64,000 bases of DNA from an uncultured Bacteroides sp. (lineage in GTDB: Bacteria > Bacteroidota > Bacteroidia > Bacteroidales > Bacteroidaceae): NCBI GenBank assembly GCA_949300425.1, contig CASGED010000086.1, positions 1 through 64,000 of the forward strand, in the 5' to 3' direction. The notes under the pieces were generated by a model that was not told the DNA's origin, searched no databases, and was given only the letters and a program-made list of their open reading frames with translations. A program made the position numbers and the translations under genes. This document shows positions 61,501-64,000 of the stretch, in pieces. Position 1 is the first letter of the stretch, and every line of letters starts with the position of its first letter.

Positions 61501-61775
61501 GCTTGTCCACGGAAAAGGTCAATAACAACAGCCAGAGAAGCACCTGGTTCATGCGCGACGGCTCGTTCTTGCGCCTGAAGTCGTTGGAAATAGGCTACAC
61601 CTTGCCTAAAAAGTGGTTGAAGAAATTGGGCATGGACACGGTACGTATCTATTACAGCGGTACGAACCTGCTTTGCTTCAGCAAATTTGATTTGTGGGAT
61701 CCTGAAATGGCTGAGGACGGTTTGGGTTACCCCATACAGCGTGTTAACAATATAGGTATTAACTTTTCTTTCTAA
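58581..61775 (+). CDS. SusC/RagA TonB-linked outer-membrane transporter
   Basis: 1064 residues with signal peptide (to ~32), carboxypeptidase-regulatory domain (~48-120, ITGRVIDELGDPLPGVTIAI), TonB-box region LDEVTVVAFAKQKK, plug with TATALYGSRGANGVILVTTK, and a barrel ending INNIGINFSF-like (VNNIGINFSF). Full length with its own head, and not related to the shufflon copies beyond family level: the 16-bp core is absent. It imports ligand through the outer membrane with TonB. Followed after 6 bp by its SusD partner. Confidence 0.95.
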   Translation: MQNDGYTRIKRFYCLLMCTTFALGTHQVAVAASNEPPVVTEAKVAAPVTITGRVIDELGDPLPGVTIAIEGSTRGVITDIDGTFSIEMNVGESLRISYIGMETQVIQVKDSKPLTIKMVQKTDELDEVTVVAFAKQKKESVLASVATVKPAELRAPTSNLTTALAGRIAGIISYQRSGEPGADDADFFVRGVTTFGYKKDPLILIDGVEMTSSDLSRLQVDDIASFSIMKDATATALYGSRGANGVILVTTKGGNEGPAKISARVEVSHSAPTQSTKWADPIRYMELENEASLYDNGILKHSYQKVANTKAGLNPNVYPAVDWYDQLFKESTTNYRANMNISGGSQVARYYIAGTFSKDEGALKSARQNNFNNNINLNRYLLRANVDVNISKTTTATVRLHGTMDDYSGPIYEGSQIYSMITQTSPVLYPPYYQPDKANETTPYLLYGNYDTGNYLNPYAEMTRGYKDRNQSLMMAQVELNQDLKFITEGLKARFMFNTNRRSDYAVKRQYNPYYFSVGSYDPLTDTYVLSALNPDDGTDYLTSDEAGKTVTTNTYLETAVNYDRIFGEKHAVSGLMVFTMRSELTSTDSDDVQGSLPTRNMGLAGRFTYSFDDRYFVEANFGYNGSERFAEKERWGFFPSVGLGYLISNEPFWNDNLKKVINKLKFKATYGLVGNDAVGDSKDRFFYLSNVSLNDDDMKYTWGIPGNTTTVNGVSISRYANPEVTWEVSAKTNLGIELGLFNTMELQVDIFRDDRSKILMERADLPGTLGLEADPQANVGEARSQGIDLSLDYNQSFNKDFWMSGRLNFTYAHSEYKVYEEPDYADTPWRSRIGYSTGQQWGYVAERLFIDQADIDNSPTQTFGDYKPGDIKYKDINGDGQITSADQVPIGYPKSPEINYGFGLSMGYKGFDFSFFFQGLGRESFWIDYNKTAPFINQDDDWDDYIGVNQLLQVIADNHWSVSNRDPYAFWPRLSTEKVNNNSQRSTWFMRDGSFLRLKSLEIGYTLPKKWLKKLGMDTVRIYYSGTNLLCFSKFDLWDPEMAEDGLGYPIQRVNNIGINFSF

Positions 61776-61781
61776 ACTGCT

Positions 61782-63800
61782 ATGAGATATATGAGACTAA
61801 AGAATTTAATCGTTCTGGCATTACTCGGGGTAGTCACTTCTTGCAACTACCTGGACGTAGTACCTGAAAAGATGGGAACCATCGAATATGCATTCCGTGA
61901 CCGGCGCAGCGCCTTGCAATATCTTGCCACGTGTTACCATTACCTGCCTTCTTTGGGCGATGAGTCCAACTCGGTAGGGCGTTCGTGCGGAACAGAAGTG
62001 ACGACCTACTACCGTAACCGCGAGAACGGTGTGAAAATCACCTTGGAGGGGAACAGTATAAACAGTCCTAAACTGGCTTACTGGACCGGCGATAACGGTG
62101 GAGTGAACTTGTACAAAGGTCTGCGTTGTTGCAATACATTCTTGGAGAATGTGGATTTGATTCGCGATTTGAGCATTTCCGAGCGCAGGCGTTGGGTGGC
62201 CGAAGTGAAATTCCTGAAGGCATACTACCATTGGATGCTGATTCAGCACTACGGCCCTATCGTGCTGGTGAAGGAAAACCTGTCGATGGATGCCGGGACA
62301 GAAGAAGTGCGCGCTTTCCGTAGCCCTATGAATGAATGTATCGATTATGTGTTGGAATTGCTGGATGAAGTGGTCCACGGCGAAGCGATTGACGACGATG
62401 AGCTGGACGAACAGGAGCCGGCGTTGCCGTTACAGGTCGATGAAGAAATTACGGAGTACGGACGCATCACGCTGCCCATTGCCGCCGCCATGCGCGCCAA
62501 AATCATGGTGCATGTAGCCAGTCCGTTCTATGCGGAGAACACGATGTATGAGAACTTTGTAGATTCGCGCGGCGTGCAGCTTTTCCCCCGTTGCACCGAT
62601 GAAGAACGGGCGCAACGCTGGGCGGATGCCGTCCAGGCCTGCAAGGAGGCGATAGACATCTGCCACGAGGCGGGCTATCAGTTGTATCATTATGATGCTT
62701 CGGAAATCATTCCTGAAATCTCGGACGAGATGAAACTTATCTTACAACCGAGCATGATTGTTACCGCTCCGCAGAACAAGGAAAATATTTGGGAAGACCC
62801 GATGCACGACGCAAGCAACGTCCAAAAGTATTGTATGCCGGCCTTAAGTTCCGGATTCCGCGTGGCTTCCGTCCGTGCCCAGCTGACTCCTACTTTGGCC
62901 ACGGCCGAAAACTTCTATTCTTCCAACGGCGTGCCTATCGAGGAGGATAAAGAGTGGGCTGAAAATAATTGGTACGACAACCGTTACCAGACGACCGTCG
63001 CTCCCGAAGAAAGCCGCCTGGAGGTAGAACCGGGAAAAGTCGTTCCTTACTTGAACCTGCACCGCGAGCCTCGTTTCTACGGTAGCTTGGCGTTCAATGG
63101 CAGCAAGTGGTATGGCTGCAGTTCGTCCGTGCCCGATAAGGCGAACTCGGAAGACTATCAGCATACGGTGTGCAGCCTGGCAGGCGACGTGGCCGGTAAT
63201 CCCGCCGGACGTAACGGTGAGCAATATTATAGCGCAACCGGATATTTCACCAAAAAGCTGGTCAATTATCAGACCGGACTGAACGATGCCGGAACCGGAT
63301 TTGTCTCTTACAACTATTTCTGGCCCAACATCCGCCTGGCCGACCTTTACCTGCTCTATGCCGAAGCATTGAACGAAGCGCAGGACCAGCCTACGGCGGA
63401 TATTTGGGAAAATTGGATTGACCCCATCCGCAATCGCGCCGGTTTGGAAGGCGTAGAGGCAAGCTGGACAAAATATTCCTCTAAGCCCGACAAGTTCAAG
63501 ACCAAAGACGGACTACGTGAAATCATCCATCAGGAGCGAGTGATAGAACTGGCGTTGGAAGGACATTTCTTTTACGACATGCGCCGTTGGAGTGGCGGAA
63601 GCCGTGTGGATCGCTACGATATTATGACCGAAATGAACAAGCCCATCAAGGGTTGGAACTACGACGGTACGGATGACCTTTCTTATAATGTAGTCCGTAC
63701 GGTATACAGCATCTCGTTCTCTATGAGAGACTACTTGTGGCCTATCAAGGAACAAGACATCAATGAGAATCCGAATCTGGTTCAGAATCCGGGTTGGTAA
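61782..63800 (+). CDS. SusD/RagB family lipoprotein (large form)
   Basis: 672 residues, longer than the ~500-540 of the other SusD proteins here. Lipobox VVTSC (Cys21), then NYLDVVPEKMGTIEYAFRDR. Helical repeats include EVKFLKAYYHWMLIQHYGPI, and the C-terminal block is IHQERVIELALEGHFFYDMR. The extra length is mostly in the middle. It would form the lid of the SusC just upstream. Ligand unknown; the operon continues with a DUF4959-type lipoprotein. Confidence 0.92.
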   Translation: MRYMRLKNLIVLALLGVVTSCNYLDVVPEKMGTIEYAFRDRRSALQYLATCYHYLPSLGDESNSVGRSCGTEVTTYYRNRENGVKITLEGNSINSPKLAYWTGDNGGVNLYKGLRCCNTFLENVDLIRDLSISERRRWVAEVKFLKAYYHWMLIQHYGPIVLVKENLSMDAGTEEVRAFRSPMNECIDYVLELLDEVVHGEAIDDDELDEQEPALPLQVDEEITEYGRITLPIAAAMRAKIMVHVASPFYAENTMYENFVDSRGVQLFPRCTDEERAQRWADAVQACKEAIDICHEAGYQLYHYDASEIIPEISDEMKLILQPSMIVTAPQNKENIWEDPMHDASNVQKYCMPALSSGFRVASVRAQLTPTLATAENFYSSNGVPIEEDKEWAENNWYDNRYQTTVAPEESRLEVEPGKVVPYLNLHREPRFYGSLAFNGSKWYGCSSSVPDKANSEDYQHTVCSLAGDVAGNPAGRNGEQYYSATGYFTKKLVNYQTGLNDAGTGFVSYNYFWPNIRLADLYLLYAEALNEAQDQPTADIWENWIDPIRNRAGLEGVEASWTKYSSKPDKFKTKDGLREIIHQERVIELALEGHFFYDMRRWSGGSRVDRYDIMTEMNKPIKGWNYDGTDDLSYNVVRTVYSISFSMRDYLWPIKEQDINENPNLVQNPGW

Positions 63801-63824
63801 TTAATCTTTTAAAAACAGCCTAAT

Positions 63825-64000
63825 ATGAAAAAGCATATTTTATTATTCAGTTTGTTGGCTTTTTGCCTTGCCGCGTGCGAGGAAGAAAGCGTGGGGCAGT
63901 ATCCTACAGATAGCGAGGCCCCGGGGCCTGTGAGCAATGTTGTAGTGAAAGAAGTATTCGGAGGCGGTGTCACATTGTCATATACTATTCCGGACGACCC
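63825..64000 (+). CDS. DUF4959-type lipoprotein (5' part only)
   Basis: 58 codons before the window ends. A signal peptide ends in LAAC (Cys18), then EEESVGQYPTDSEAPGPVSN and a start of VTLSYTIPDD. This opening is typical of the DUF4959/DUF5000 lipoproteins that follow SusCD pairs and probably bind glycan at the cell surface. The gene is 24 bp after the susD stop, in the same operon. Truncated by the window, not by mutation. Confidence 0.8.
   Translation, partial: MKKHILLFSLLAFCLAACEEESVGQYPTDSEAPGPVSNVVVKEVFGGGVTLSYTIPDD

Overview
The window reads as a chromosome segment from a gut Bacteroidales bacterium, most likely Bacteroides or a close relative. Four SusC/SusD outer-membrane pairs, many Bacteroidota-type lipoproteins, an ArgF' transcarbamylase of the succinylornithine type, and repeated promoter elements of the Bacteroides form TAnnTTTG (several with TTTG or TTG 19-20 bp upstream) all point that way. 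No rRNA, tRNA or CRISPR array was recognised.

Layout. 0.5-3 kb: glycosyltransferase, radC, an ORF6N protein. 3-9.3 kb (minus strand): a predicted outer-membrane barrel protein and its partner lipoprotein, then a small membrane protein and a 7TM-HD phosphodiesterase. 9.4-16.6 kb: gltX, an LpxL-type acyltransferase, a Stealth phosphotransferase and several glycosyltransferases, which look like a surface-glycan set. 16.8-18.9 kb: an orphan XRE regulator, ogt and a fosmidomycin-resistance-type MFS pump. 19.3-47.3 kb: a SusC/D system with one complete and two headless copies, described below. 47.4-58.1 kb: core genes (argF', rnr, CDF transporter, epimerase, PAP2 enzyme, dusB, NTase, U32 protease-like protein, thioesterase, dprA). 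58.6-64 kb: a further, complete SusC/SusD operon running off the window.

The central finding is a predicted SusC shufflon. A complete susC-susD-lipoprotein operon on the minus strand (26.2 to 19.3 kb) has a promoter and a 66-codon head. Two plus-strand susC-susD-lipoprotein cassettes (30.5-35.8 and 42.0-47.3 kb) lack promoter, signal peptide and the first ~66 codons of SusC. All three share a 16-bp identical core (TACCAAGTTCCGCGAA) inside a 44-bp near-identical stretch at exactly the head/body junction, in the same reading frame. The complete copy lies in inverted orientation to the two silent ones. A tyrosine recombinase gene lies next to the expressed head, inside the predicted 4.5-kb invertible segment, together with a Phd/RelE-type toxin-antitoxin pair and a choloylglycine-hydrolase-family gene. 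Both silent cassettes carry the same ~280-bp 'headless' leader, as expected if one head is exchanged among three bodies.

A second pattern is spread over the window. At least six intergenic regions hold short arrays whose units repeat with a 22-bp period (a seventh has 23 bp). Each array has its own core, usually a dyad, and non-conserved filler between cores. I know of no named element that matches this. Between the two silent cassettes lies a group of three AAA ATPase genes whose flanks are built from duplicated and partly deleted sequence blocks.
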